Shown here piece after piece: positions 1 to 8,626 of a DNA stretch of 11,011 nt. The stretch comes from Prevotella sp. CAG:1031 (GTDB lineage: Bacteria; Bacteroidota; Bacteroidia; Bacteroidales; Muribaculaceae). The notes beneath the pieces are model-generated. The model was not told where the DNA came from. It searched no databases and saw only the letters and a list, made by a program, of their open reading frames with translations. Made by a program: the position numbers and the translations under genes. The stretch is from NCBI GenBank assembly GCA_000431215.1, contig HF985616.1:9193-20203 (forward strand), written 5' to 3'. Within the stretch, counting starts at the first letter, position 1, and every line of letters starts with the position of its first letter.

Positions 1-2
1 TC

Positions 3-1409
3 TTTCCCGACGCTCCGCTGCTGGCGCTGACGGCCACGGCCACTCCCGAGGTCGTCGACGACATTATGGCGCGCCTCGAGTTCCGCGGGCGAAACGTGTT
101 CTCGATGAGCTTCGCGCGCGACAATCTGAGCTATATCGTGCGCTATGCCGAGGTCAAGGAGCAGAAGCTGCTACAGATTCTTCAGAACACGTCGGGATGC
201 TCGATCGTCTACACGCGCTCGCGCCGCCGCACCCGCGAGATCGCCGATCTTTTGCGCGCTGCCGGAATCAGTGCCGATTTCTATCATGCCGGGCTCGACC
301 CCGACCAGAAGTCCGAACGCCAGACGCGCTGGAAGAACAATGAAGTGAGGGTGATGGTGGCCACCAACGCCTTCGGAATGGGCATCGACAAGCCCGACGT
401 GCGCCTCGTTGTCCACTACGATATTCCCCCCTCGATCGAGGAATATTATCAGGAGGCCGGGCGCGCCGGACGCGACGGGCGCCCAGCGTTCGCGGTCGTC
501 ATAGCCGCCCGGACAGACAAGGGGCTTCTGACGCGCCGCCTTGCCGAGGCTTTTCCGCCTAAGGACTATATCAGGCGCGTTTATGAACTGGCCGGGAATT
601 TCCTCAATGTGGCAGTAGGTAGCGGCTTCGAAAAGCTCTATGCCTTCGATTTCGCGAAATTCTGTATGCTCTTCAACTTGCGCGAGGCTCCGACGCGGTC
701 GGCGCTGACACTGCTGACGCGCGCCGGATATATCGAGTATTCCGACGAGACGGAGACGCGCTCGCGCGTTATGGTGACACTCGACAAGCAGGAGCTTTAC
801 GACCTGAGGCTCGATGCTGTGTCAGACCGCGTTCTGCAGATGCTTCTGCGCACCTACACAGGCCTTTTCTCCGATTTCCAGTATATCAGCGAACCGATGC
901 TGTCGCGAACGCTGATGCTCGATCAGCAGCAGGTCTACGAGGCGCTGCTGACCCTCGCCCGCGAGCGAGCCATTGTCTATGTTCCGCGGCGCTCGACTCC
1001 ATATATCCTCTACACGACCTCGCGTGAGTTGCCGCGCTATGTCGAGCTTCCGCTTGCCGTCTACGAGCATCAGCGGGCACGCATGGAGGCGCGTATCGAG
1101 GCTGTGAAGCGCTATGTGTTCTCGCGCACTGACTGCCGTCAGGCCATGATGCTCGAATATTTCGGTCAGAAAGAGGCGGAAGACTGCGGACGCTGCGATG
1201 TATGCCGCTCGCGCGCTGTTTCCGCGCGTCCTGTTTCTGAGATCGAGGCTAAGATTCTCGAGATGGTCGGAGTGCAGCGGTCTATGCCGGCTTCGGTGAT
1301 ATGCCGCTGGACCGGAGGTGATTCCGACGAGGTGATGGCCGTAATCCGCAGTCTTGCCGACCGCGGGCGTCTGCGCCTGTCGGGTGTCATGGTCTCTGCG
1401 GCCGACTGA
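3..1409 (+). CDS. recQ: RecQ-family ATP-dependent DNA helicase, 5'-partial
   Basis: 3'-5' DNA helicase used in recombination and replication-fork repair in the cytoplasm. The reading frame is open from base 3, so the start and the Walker A and DExH motifs lie outside the window; 468 residues are present. Motif III (TATATP) is at nt 30-47. The second RecA domain follows, with the GMGIDKPDVR motif and the RecQ motif VI QEAGRAGRDG at nt 450-479. The RQC zinc-binding cysteines are encoded at 1134, 1185, 1194 and 1203 (C-x16-C-x2-C-x2-C pattern), followed by a short winged-helix-like tail. No HRDC domain is seen, so this is the short RecQ type common in Bacteroidota. The gene converges on the rsmF-like gene with only 4 bp between stops and no visible terminator. 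The family call is secure. Which of the usual two RecQ paralogues it is cannot be told. Confidence 0.96.
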   Translation, partial: FPDAPLLALTATATPEVVDDIMARLEFRGRNVFSMSFARDNLSYIVRYAEVKEQKLLQILQNTSGCSIVYTRSRRRTREIADLLRAAGISADFYHAGLDPDQKSERQTRWKNNEVRVMVATNAFGMGIDKPDVRLVVHYDIPPSIEEYYQEAGRAGRDGRPAFAVVIAARTDKGLLTRRLAEAFPPKDYIRRVYELAGNFLNVAVGSGFEKLYAFDFAKFCMLFNLREAPTRSALTLLTRAGYIEYSDETETRSRVMVTLDKQELYDLRLDAVSDRVLQMLLRTYTGLFSDFQYISEPMLSRTLMLDQQQVYEALLTLARERAIVYVPRRSTPYILYTTSRELPRYVELPLAVYEHQRARMEARIEAVKRYVFSRTDCRQAMMLEYFGQKEAEDCGRCDVCRSRAVSARPVSEIEAKILEMVGVQRSMPASVICRWTGGDSDEVMAVIRSLADRGRLRLSGVMVSAAD

Positions 1410-1413
1410 GGCG

Positions 1414-2763
1414 TCAGAGATGGAGAATGCGGTAGTCGCGCGGATAGAGATTGTTGGCGCGGTTGCCGAGGTTCTTGACGAAACCTAACGGGCGGCCGCC
1501 GAATGTCAGCAGCAGATAGCCGCGCGGCGCTCCGTCGAGCCTCAGCGCCTCGGCGCGCAGATAGCTCAGCGCAGTCTCTCTGTCGACCTCGAATTGCGCG
1601 AAGGCGCCGGCGTTCAACGCTGTCGACATTGCCAGAGAGTGGGCCGGAATTATGTCGTGCCCTTTCAGAGTGGCAACGACAATGCCGTCGTGGATAGCTG
1701 TGATTCCCTTTGTCGAGCTGATGCGCTCGCGCAGCGGCTCCCATAGGGTGGGGAAGGCGTTTATGCGGTCGCCGTCGGCGCGCAGCGTAAGCTCTCCGAT
1801 TGTCCATTCCGCTACCTCGGCGGGAATTTTCTGCCGGGTGCTTTTGTGTCGCTGAGCGACTTCGCGCCGGGTGCCGTCGGGTTTTCTCATTACGGTCATG
1901 AAAAGCCCTTCGCCGCGTATGCGTCCCGGAATGAATCTGTAGCAGGGGAGAGCGGTGGCGATGCCTGACGCGATGCCCCACGACGGGTCGACAGTGATTT
2001 CCACAGCTTCGCAGCCGAGATCGTCGGCGATGTGTGCAGCGACAGCCTCGTTCTCGATGGTGTTGAACGTGCAGGTCGAATAAATAAGGTAGCCTCCAGG
2101 GGCAACGCATTCCCAGAGCGAGTCGACAATCGCGCGCTGAAGGGCGGCGCAGTCTTTAATCAGGCGCGGACTCCACTGCGCTATCGCCTCAGGTTCCTTG
2201 CGCATCATCCCTTCGCCACTGCAGGGGACGTCGGCGGCGACGATGTCGAACGTCAGCCCCGCCGAAGCAAGCGAGCGGGCATCGGCGCGGGTCAAGATGA
2301 CTCCCGGATTGCCCCATTTGACAATATTCTCGCGCAGCACGGCGGCGCGCTGCGGCACGGCTTCGTTGGCCACAACGACGCTCCCGGCGGGTAGGGCGTC
2401 GAGAGCGCAGGTCGTCTTGCCGCCAGGAGCGGCGCAGGCATCGAGATAGCTGACGGGGCCGCGGCAGGCCGTCAGCTGCCTGACGACATGTCCTATGAAC
2501 ATCGACGAGGCGTCCTGAACATAATAGCCCCCCTGATGAAACAGCGGATCGAGCGTGAACTGCGGCCTGCGGTCGAGATAGCGCCCCGTTCCGGGCAGCC
2601 ATGCCACCCGCTCCCCCTCAGGCGCTTCAATCTCCTTTCCGGCATTGGCGCGCACTGCCACCGACGGCTCTGTTGTCGCGAGCACGTCGGGCAACGACGC
2701 CATCGGACCGAAAGAAAGCCCTTCGATCATGCTGACGAATCCCTCGGGGAGGGTGCGGCTCAT
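1414..2763 (-). CDS. rsmF: RsmF/NOL1-NOP2-Sun-type rRNA cytosine-C5 methyltransferase
   Basis: S-adenosylmethionine-dependent RNA m5C methyltransferase of 449 aa, most like RsmF, which in E. coli modifies C1407 of 16S rRNA. Numbering uses the start at 2763. The SAM-binding loop DACAAPGGKT is at 108-117. Motif IV DVPCSGEGMM carries Cys181, which in this family helps release the product. Motif VI STCTFNTIENE carries the nucleophile Cys231. The roughly 150-residue C-terminal part (ending near the LGNRANNLYP stretch) fits the extra RNA-binding domains of RsmF rather than the shorter RsmB. I chose the ATG at 2763 over an upstream in-frame ATG at 2817 because it overlaps the ribH stop as ATGA, a GAGGTGGAG stretch precedes it, and the protein then starts with the usual 'LPEGFVSMIEGL' helix. 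It is the last gene of the kdsD-TPR-ribH operon. The exact rRNA target is inferred. Confidence 0.93.
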   Translation of the reverse strand: MSRTLPEGFVSMIEGLSFGPMASLPDVLATTEPSVAVRANAGKEIEAPEGERVAWLPGTGRYLDRRPQFTLDPLFHQGGYYVQDASSMFIGHVVRQLTACRGPVSYLDACAAPGGKTTCALDALPAGSVVVANEAVPQRAAVLRENIVKWGNPGVILTRADARSLASAGLTFDIVAADVPCSGEGMMRKEPEAIAQWSPRLIKDCAALQRAIVDSLWECVAPGGYLIYSTCTFNTIENEAVAAHIADDLGCEAVEITVDPSWGIASGIATALPCYRFIPGRIRGEGLFMTVMRKPDGTRREVAQRHKSTRQKIPAEVAEWTIGELTLRADGDRINAFPTLWEPLRERISSTKGITAIHDGIVVATLKGHDIIPAHSLAMSTALNAGAFAQFEVDRETALSYLRAEALRLDGAPRGYLLLTFGGRPLGFVKNLGNRANNLYPRDYRILHL

Positions 2764-3239
2764 AGATTCTCCACCTCGCGCTTGAAGGCGATCATTTTCA
2801 GGGCGGCGTCGACACATTCCGAACCCTTGTCGCCTGCTTCACCGCCGGCGCGGTCGAGTGCCTGCTGCTCGTTGTCGACAGTGAGCACGCCGAAAATTAC
2901 CGGAGTGTCGACGTCGGCGTTAAGTTGGGTTACGCCCTGCGTAACGCTCTGGCAGACGTAGTCGAAATGAGGTGTGCCGCCGCGGATGACGCAGCCGAAC
3001 ACGATGACGGCATCGAACATACCCGATTCTATGAGCTGCGATGCGGCGAATGTGAGCTCTACGGCGCCGGGTACCGTGAAACACTTGCAGCTGTCGCTTC
3101 CGTAGCCTAACTCCCTGAAGCGCGCGAGGGCGTTGCCGACGAGCTTTTCGTTGACTGCGGAATTCCATTCTGTCGAAACGATGGCGACCGATACATTCTC
3201 CAGAGCTGGAGGAGGGGTCAGGGGTACATTTTGTGACAT
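2760..3239 (-). CDS. ribH: 6,7-dimethyl-8-ribityllumazine synthase
   Basis: Penultimate enzyme of riboflavin synthesis. It condenses 5-amino-6-ribitylamino-uracil with 3,4-dihydroxy-2-butanone 4-phosphate to lumazine and typically forms cytosolic pentamers or 60-mers. The 159 aa length is normal for the family. Visible signatures: the aromatic substrate-stacking residue Trp25 in STEWN, VPGAVEL (56-62), FGCVIRGGTPHFDYV (81-95) with the catalytic His91, GVLTVDNEQQALDRAGG (117-133) with the phosphate-contacting Arg130, and GDKGSE with Lys138. The usual GNKG of this last motif is GDKG here. The ATG at 3239 lies 14 bp after the TPR gene's stop. The stop overlaps the rsmF start (ATGA, 2760-2763), suggesting translational coupling. 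No FMN riboswitch is seen upstream, consistent with an internal operon position. Confidence 0.97.
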   Translation of the reverse strand: MSQNVPLTPPPALENVSVAIVSTEWNSAVNEKLVGNALARFRELGYGSDSCKCFTVPGAVELTFAASQLIESGMFDAVIVFGCVIRGGTPHFDYVCQSVTQGVTQLNADVDTPVIFGVLTVDNEQQALDRAGGEAGDKGSECVDAALKMIAFKREVENL

Positions 3240-3253
3240 TGCGGTAGTTGCTT

Positions 3254-4273
3254 TTATTTCGGGAAAACTTTGTGCCAGATGCCGAGAATATCGAGTTTGC
3301 GGCTCTTGGCGTTGAATAGAATATCCACAATGCGGCGGTGTTCGGTTTCGGCCCCGAGTTTTGTCGCTTTGTGGAGCAGGGTGTTCAGAAGGTGTATGCC
3401 TTTGTCGCGTGTGGCCTTGACGTTCAGAAGGCTCTCGCCGAGGTCAATCGACATGGCCAGCTGCGCAAGATCCATTTCCGGTGCTATGCGCGTGTGATAT
3501 TTCAGGGCGCGGCTCAGATATTGGATGGCCTCGCGGTGGCGCCCCATCTGGGCGAGTGTGCGCCCTTCGGTGTGGAGCGATTCGATGAGGTGGACTGTAG
3601 CATCTTCGATGCCGGCGTTGACCTGCTCGAGATATGTCGTTGTGGCAACCTGATAGTGGGCCAGCAGATTGGCCTGACGCAGGCGCGAGCGGTAGATCGA
3701 CGAAGCTGCGGTCTGTGCCAGAATATGGGCCGGGCCGTAGCGGTCGGGGTTGATGCGGGCGAGACGCTCGAAAACCTTCAGGGCCTTCTCGAGCTCGCGT
3801 TCGGCCTGCTTGTATTCGCCGCGCGATGAGTGGAGCAGGGCCACATCGGTCAGCAGCGCGCCCAGAACCGACAGGAAAGGCTCGTCTTTGCGCTTGGGCT
3901 CCTGAGCGAGCTGAGTCAGCGCAGCTGCTGCCGTGGTGGCGGCCTCTTCGGCAAGATCCGCTTCGAGCTGCAGGGCTGTGATAAGCTCAAGCAGGGCGGT
4001 GTGGATGTCGTTGATATATTGTTCGTCGCGCCCTTCGCTGTTTTCGAACGCTATGGCGTCGGCTTCGCGCAGAATCTCTATTGCTGCGGCAAATTCGCCC
4101 CGCGAGGCCCGGTCGACGGCAATAGAGCGGAAGAAGTCGTAGACGACGTTGAACTCGGCCTGATACAGGGTTTTGCGCAGCTCGGTCAGTGACGCCGTGT
4201 GGGCGTGACGTCGGAGCTCGTCGACCCCGGCTGAAGGGGTTATGAATGATTTTTCGAGTGATGCTGTTTTCAT
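3254..4273 (-). CDS. Cytoplasmic TPR-repeat protein of unknown function
   Basis: A 339-residue, almost all-helical protein without signal peptide, membrane segment or enzymatic motif. Helix pairs with the TPR spacing (small residues, then Gly-x-x-x-x-Ala followed by an aliphatic/aromatic helix) are seen near 45-77 (RGEFAAAIEILREADAIA), 128-166 (RGEYKQAERELEKALKVF), 219-253 (GRHREAIQYLSRALKYH) and, more weakly, 261-300. This suggests a scaffold that binds another protein. The C-terminus is basic. It sits between kdsD (12-bp gap) and ribH (14-bp gap), so it is almost certainly co-transcribed with both. TPR proteins beside ribH are seen in other Bacteroidales, but those I recall are shorter and membrane-anchored, so this may not be the same family. 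No specific function can be given. Confidence 0.9.
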   Translation of the reverse strand: MKTASLEKSFITPSAGVDELRRHAHTASLTELRKTLYQAEFNVVYDFFRSIAVDRASRGEFAAAIEILREADAIAFENSEGRDEQYINDIHTALLELITALQLEADLAEEAATTAAAALTQLAQEPKRKDEPFLSVLGALLTDVALLHSSRGEYKQAERELEKALKVFERLARINPDRYGPAHILAQTAASSIYRSRLRQANLLAHYQVATTTYLEQVNAGIEDATVHLIESLHTEGRTLAQMGRHREAIQYLSRALKYHTRIAPEMDLAQLAMSIDLGESLLNVKATRDKGIHLLNTLLHKATKLGAETEHRRIVDILFNAKSRKLDILGIWHKVFPK

Positions 4274-4285
4274 AGACAGTCGTTT

Positions 4286-4912
4286 TTATCGGGGCAGTGA
4301 CGCGTCGGTGCGCGATTTCTGCCCGAGGTAGCCGCCGTGGTGACGGCGTGCGTAGTCGGCGGTTGTGAACCCGGTCAGCTTCATGACGTTGACAACGAGT
4401 ATGTCGCCTATGACGGTCATCAGTGTCGTCGACGTTGTCGGCGTCAGACCGAGCGGACACACTTCGGGAGCGCCCCCGGTCAGCAGCGTCACTGTCGACA
4501 GCCGGGCAAGCTCGCTGTCGGGATGGCTCGTGATGACGATAACGGGAATGTCGGCGTAGAGGCGGTGGGTCAGCTCGACAAGCTCGATGATCTCGCGGGT
4601 CTTTCCCGAGTTGCTGATGAGCAGCATTATGTCGTTCGGCTGTAGAATGCCTAAGTCGCCGTGCTGGGCTTCGCTGGGATGGAGGTTGACGGCGGGGGTG
4701 CCTGTCGACGAGAATGTCGTCGAGATATTCAGGGCTATCTGTCCCGCTTTGCCCATGCCTGAGGTGACGAGCTTGCCGCCGCGACGGTGAACGTGCTCAA
4801 TGATAAGCTCTACGGCGCGATCGTATGCGTCGCTGACTGGAATTGTGAGCAGGGCTGCGCTCTCGGCTGCGATTATCCCGCGCATGGTTTCCTGGACTGA
4901 TGATTCTGCCAT
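4286..4912 (-). CDS. kdsD: KpsF/GutQ-type arabinose-5-phosphate isomerase, SIS domain only
   Basis: Predicted to convert D-ribulose 5-phosphate to D-arabinose 5-phosphate, the first step towards Kdo for lipopolysaccharide. One sugar-isomerase (SIS) domain fills the 208 residues: SGMGKAG (51-57), the STGTPAVNLHPSEAQHGDLG segment (69-88), ISNSGKTRE (99-107) for phosphate binding, CPLGLTPTTSTT (162-173), and a C-terminal HHGGYLG where E. coli KdsD has HPGGALG with its catalytic His. The two CBS domains of the roughly 320-aa enterobacterial enzyme are absent. A CBS-less enzyme of this kind is known in Bacteroides fragilis. I chose the ATG at 4912 instead of the ATG at 5014 because the upstream 34 codons run through the -7 promoter box and into the nifJ terminator. 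First gene of the four-gene operon. A-5-P isomerase activity is inferred from the family. Confidence 0.92.
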   Translation of the reverse strand: MAESSVQETMRGIIAAESAALLTIPVSDAYDRAVELIIEHVHRRGGKLVTSGMGKAGQIALNISTTFSSTGTPAVNLHPSEAQHGDLGILQPNDIMLLISNSGKTREIIELVELTHRLYADIPVIVITSHPDSELARLSTVTLLTGGAPEVCPLGLTPTTSTTLMTVIGDILVVNVMKLTGFTTADYARRHHGGYLGQKSRTDASLPR

Positions 4913-4938
4913 TTCAGGTCGGTTTTTTATTAGCCTCG

Positions 4939-4946
4939 CAAAAGTA
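4939..4946 (-). promoter_or_regulatory. Bacteroidota -7 promoter box for the kdsD operon
   Basis: On the minus strand the bases read TACTTTTG, an exact match to the Bacteroidota -7 consensus TAnnTTTG. It lies 26 bp upstream of the kdsD ATG and directly after a T-rich run, in a short A+T-rich gap. Transcription would begin near 4932, giving a leader of about 20 nt. No clear TTTG -33 box is found at the preferred distance, so this is a motif call only. Confidence 0.55.
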
Positions 4947-4987
4947 AACAAAAAAAACGACTCTCGTCCTCTTCCGTCCGACAAATT

Positions 4988-5023
4988 GAAAAACCGCCCC
5001 GGCGCGCGGGGCACCGGGGCGGC
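4988..5023 (-). terminator. Rho-independent terminator of nifJ
   Basis: Read on the minus strand, a 9-bp perfect G+C stem (CCGCCCCGG at 5014-5022 pairing with CCGGGGCGG at 4994-5002) encloses an 11-nt loop. It is followed by five T (4989-4993) and more T-rich sequence. It begins 25 bp after the nifJ stop and separates nifJ from the kdsD operon promoter. Confidence 0.85.
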
Positions 5024-5047
5024 TGTCTGTGACGTCGGTCTGACGGA

Positions 5048-8000
5048 TTATTTCACGATGGGCTCGCCTTCGCCGTCGGGATCCTGACCCCACTGCTGAC
5101 GGGCCAGACGACGGTAGTTGTTGTAGCGCCACTGGGCGTTCTTCTTGGCGGCTGCGAAGAGCTCGTCGGCCTCTTTCGGGTAGAGCTTCTTGACCGATGC
5201 GAAGCGAACTTCGCCGCCGAGGAAGTCGTCGAAGAGATCCCAGTTGGGCTCTTTGCTGTCGAGGGTGAAGGGGTTCTTGCCTTCGTTCTCGAGTTCGGGG
5301 TTGTAGCGCCAGAGGTGCCAGTAGCCGCATTCTACGGCAGCGGCTTCTTCGGCCTGGGCGTGTCCCATGCCGCGACGGATGCCGTGGTTGATACAGGGTG
5401 AGTAGGCGATTATTATCGACGGGCCGGGATATGCCTCGGCTTCGCGGATAGCCTTGAGGGTCTGGGCCTGGTCGGCGCCCATGGCAATCTGCGCGCAGTA
5501 GACATAGCCGTAGGTCGAGGCGATAAGTCCGAGGTCTTTCTTGCGGATACGCTTGCCGCCGGCGGCAAATTTGGCGATGGCGCCCAGCGGGGTCGATTTC
5601 GAAGCCTGGCCGCCGGTGTTCGAATAGACTTCGGTGTCGAGCACGAGGATGTTGACATCCTCACCGCTGGCCAGAACGTGGTCGAGGCCGCCGAAGCCGA
5701 TGTCGTAGCTGGCTCCGTCGCCGCCGATGATCCACTGGCTGCGTTTTACCAGATACTGCTTGCGGTCGAGAATCTCGCGGCAGGTCGGGCAGCCGCAGGC
5801 TTCGCAGAGAGGTATGAGCTTGTCGGCGATGGCGCGGGTGGCGTCGCCGTCGTTGAATTTCTCGAGCCATTCGGCCGCCAGGGAGTGGATTTCGTCGGAG
5901 CACGACGGGCAGTCGACAGCTTTCTTCACCGATTCGGCGAGCACGGCGCGCTGGTTGTCGGAGGCAATCTTCATGCCGAGACCGAATTCGCAGAAGTCCT
6001 CGAAGAGGCTGTTGGCCCAGGCGGGGCCGTGGCCGGCGGCGTTGACGGTGTAGGGGGTCGACGGAACAGAGCCGCTGTAGATCGACGAGCAGCCGGTTGC
6101 GTTGGCCACCATCTCGCGGTCGCCGAAGAGCTGGGTGATAAGTTTCACGTAGGGGGTTTCGCCGCAACCCGAGCAGGCGCCCGAGAATTCGAACAGAGGT
6201 GTGGCGAACTGGCTGTTCTTCACGTTCTGTTTGATGTCGACGAGATTCTGCTTCGAGCTGACGTTGCTGATGCAGTAGTCCCACTCTTTCTGAAGCGGAA
6301 GCTGCGATTCGAGCGGCTTCATTGTCAGAGCCTTGTTGCCGCGCTTGCCGGGACATACATCGACGCAGTTGCCGCAGCCGAGACAGTCGAGCTGGTCGAC
6401 GGCCTGAATGAAGCGCATTCCTGCGAAAGTCTTGCCGATGGCGGCCAGAGTGCGGTCTTCGCCGAAGGGAGCGCCTTCCATCTCTTTGGCGTCGAGCACG
6501 AACGGACGGATGCAGGCGTGGGGGCAGACGTAGGCGCATTTGTTACACTGGATGCAGTTTTCGGGATCCCATTCGGGAACGAAAGCCGCTACGCCGCGTT
6601 TTTCGCTGGCGGCTGTGCCGAGAGGCCACGTTCCGTCTTCGATGCCCTTGAAGGTCGAAACGGGCAGCAGGTCGCCGTCCTGAGCGTTGATCGGACGCAC
6701 GACGTTGGCGATGAAGGGGGTGTCGCCCGGATGTGCGGGAGCCGGCTCTTCGGCGAGGCTGCTCCATGCGGGGTCAACGTCGAGCTTGCGGTATTCGCCG
6801 CCGCGGTCTACGGCTGCGAAGTTCTTGTCGACAACGTCCTGACCTTTCTTGCCGTAGCTCTTGACGATGAATTTCTTCATCTGTTCTACGGCGAGGTCTA
6901 CGGGGATAACCTCGGTTATGCGGAAGAAGGCGCTCTGGAGAATGGTGTTCGTGCGGTTGCCGAGACCGATTTCCTGAGCTATCTTCGTTGCGTTGATATA
7001 GTAGACGTTGATATTGTTGTCGGCGAAATATTTCTTCACCTTGGCGGGCAGATTGTCGGCAAGCTCCTGACCCTCCCAGATTGTGTTGAGCAGGAATGTG
7101 CCGCCGCGCTGAAGACCGCGGGTAACGTCATACATGTGGAGGTAGGCCTGAACGTGGCAGGCTACGAAGTTCGGGGTGTTGACCAGATAGGTCGAACGGA
7201 TGGGATGGTTGCCGAAACGGAGGTGAGAGCAGGTGAAACCGCCGCTCTTCTTCGAGTCGTAGCTGAAATAGGCCTGACAGTATTTATCGGTGTTGTCGCC
7301 GATAATCTTGATGGAGTTCTTGTTGGCTCCGACAGTTCCGTCGGCTCCGAGGCCGTAGAACTTGGCCTCGAAGATTCCTTCGCCGCCCAGCGCCATTTCC
7401 TCTTTGGGAGGAAGCGAAGTGAAGGTGACGTCGTCGACGATGCCGATAGTGAAGTGGTTCTTCGGTTCGGGAAGCTGAAGGTTCTCGAACACGCTGATAA
7501 TCTGAACCGGAGTAGTGTCTTTCGACGACAGACCGTAGCGGCCGCTGACGATGACAGGAGCGTCGTTGCAGCCTTTGAAGGCCTCGACGATATCGAGATA
7601 AAGAGGTTCGCCGGCAGCTCCGGGTTCTTTGGTGCGGTCGAGAACGGCGATGCGCTTCACGGTCTTAGGCAGTGCGCCAAGGAAGTGCTTGGCGCTGAAG
7701 GGACGGTAGAGGTGGACATTGACCAGACCGACCTTCTCGCCTTTCGAGGCCAGATAGTCGATGGCTTCCTGAGCGGCCTGGGTGACCGAGCCCATGGCGA
7801 TGATAACGCGGTCGGCCTCGGGATGGCCGTAGTAGTTGAAGAGCCTGTATTCGCGGCCGGTTATGCGCGAGATCTCGTTCATATATTCCTCGACGATGGC
7901 GGGAACGGCGTCGTAGTAGCTGTTCGAGGCCTCGCGGTGCTGGAAGAACACGTCGGGATTCTCGGCCATGCCGCGGTCGACGGGAGCGTCGGGGTTGAGA

Positions 8001-8626
8001 GCGCGGTTGCGGAAGGCTGCGAGAGCCTCCTTGTCGACGAGCGAGGTCAGGGCCTCGGCGTCGATCTCTTCGATTTTCTGGATCTCATGGGAGGTTCGGA
8101 AACCGTCGAAGAAGTTGACGAAAGGAACGCGGCTCTTGATGGTTGCGAGATGGGCGACGCCGGCCAGATCCATAACCTCCTGGACGCTGCCTTCGGAGAG
8201 CATGGCGAAGCCGGTCTGGCGAACCGACATGACGTCCTGATGGTCGCCGAAAATCGAAAGGGCATGGCTGGCGAGAGTGCGCGCGCTGACATGGAACACG
8301 CAGGGGAGCAGCTCGCCGGCAATCTTATACATGTTGGGAATCATCAGCAGCAGTCCCTGACTGGCTGTATAGGTAGTTGTCAGAGCTCCTGCCTGAAGAG
8401 AGCCGTGAACGGCACCGGCAGCACCTCCTTCGCTTTGCATTTCCTGAACGTGGACGGGACGTCCGAACATATTCTTGCGGCCTGCGGACGACCATTCATC
8501 GACATATTCAGCCATTGTCGACGACGGTGTGATGGGATAGATGGCGGCTACCTCTGTGAACAGATAGCTGATATGGGCGGCTGCCTGGTTGCCATCGCAA
8601 GTCAAGAATTTCTTTTCTTTACTCAT
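5048..8626 (-). CDS. nifJ: Pyruvate:ferredoxin (flavodoxin) oxidoreductase, single-chain
   Basis: Oxidative decarboxylation of pyruvate to acetyl-CoA and CO2 with reduction of ferredoxin, the central pyruvate-oxidising step of many strict anaerobes; cytosolic homodimer. At 1192 aa it has the normal full length and all domains in order. The N-terminal pyruvate/TPP half shows YPITPSS (30-36) and TYTASQG (85-91). Two 4Fe-4S ferredoxin motifs follow, at C691-C694-C697-C701 and C748-C751-C754-C758. The proximal cluster cysteines are C818, C821, C846 and C1078, matching the Desulfovibrio africanus enzyme. The TPP/Mg motif is GGDG (968-971) to NTGGQ (1003-1007). An additional C-x2-C pair lies in the 'ACGCPTC' stretch. 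The ATG at 8626 gives the expected N-terminus (MSKEKKFLTCDGN). It is a lone transcription unit with its own -7 box and terminator. Nothing appears truncated or missing. Confidence 0.98.
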   Translation of the reverse strand: MSKEKKFLTCDGNQAAAHISYLFTEVAAIYPITPSSTMAEYVDEWSSAGRKNMFGRPVHVQEMQSEGGAAGAVHGSLQAGALTTTYTASQGLLLMIPNMYKIAGELLPCVFHVSARTLASHALSIFGDHQDVMSVRQTGFAMLSEGSVQEVMDLAGVAHLATIKSRVPFVNFFDGFRTSHEIQKIEEIDAEALTSLVDKEALAAFRNRALNPDAPVDRGMAENPDVFFQHREASNSYYDAVPAIVEEYMNEISRITGREYRLFNYYGHPEADRVIIAMGSVTQAAQEAIDYLASKGEKVGLVNVHLYRPFSAKHFLGALPKTVKRIAVLDRTKEPGAAGEPLYLDIVEAFKGCNDAPVIVSGRYGLSSKDTTPVQIISVFENLQLPEPKNHFTIGIVDDVTFTSLPPKEEMALGGEGIFEAKFYGLGADGTVGANKNSIKIIGDNTDKYCQAYFSYDSKKSGGFTCSHLRFGNHPIRSTYLVNTPNFVACHVQAYLHMYDVTRGLQRGGTFLLNTIWEGQELADNLPAKVKKYFADNNINVYYINATKIAQEIGLGNRTNTILQSAFFRITEVIPVDLAVEQMKKFIVKSYGKKGQDVVDKNFAAVDRGGEYRKLDVDPAWSSLAEEPAPAHPGDTPFIANVVRPINAQDGDLLPVSTFKGIEDGTWPLGTAASEKRGVAAFVPEWDPENCIQCNKCAYVCPHACIRPFVLDAKEMEGAPFGEDRTLAAIGKTFAGMRFIQAVDQLDCLGCGNCVDVCPGKRGNKALTMKPLESQLPLQKEWDYCISNVSSKQNLVDIKQNVKNSQFATPLFEFSGACSGCGETPYVKLITQLFGDREMVANATGCSSIYSGSVPSTPYTVNAAGHGPAWANSLFEDFCEFGLGMKIASDNQRAVLAESVKKAVDCPSCSDEIHSLAAEWLEKFNDGDATRAIADKLIPLCEACGCPTCREILDRKQYLVKRSQWIIGGDGASYDIGFGGLDHVLASGEDVNILVLDTEVYSNTGGQASKSTPLGAIAKFAAGGKRIRKKDLGLIASTYGYVYCAQIAMGADQAQTLKAIREAEAYPGPSIIIAYSPCINHGIRRGMGHAQAEEAAAVECGYWHLWRYNPELENEGKNPFTLDSKEPNWDLFDDFLGGEVRFASVKKLYPKEADELFAAAKKNAQWRYNNYRRLARQQWGQDPDGEGEPIVK

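Noticed and set aside
1166..2110. A 314-codon minus-strand frame overlapping recQ and rsmF
   Set aside because: Arg/His/Ser-rich translation typical of an out-of-frame G+C-rich sequence. It overlaps two well-supported genes in other frames.
2817..2817. Upstream ATG at 2817 for the rsmF-like gene
   Set aside because: It would overlap the ribH coding region by 58 bp, and the added residues (MCRRRPENDRLQARGG) are the shadow of ribH. ATG 2763 has the ATGA overlap and matches the family N-terminus.
3338..4192. Plus-strand frames of 163 and 120 codons opposite the TPR gene
   Set aside because: Shadows of the TPR gene on the complementary strand; no start context and no recognisable motif.
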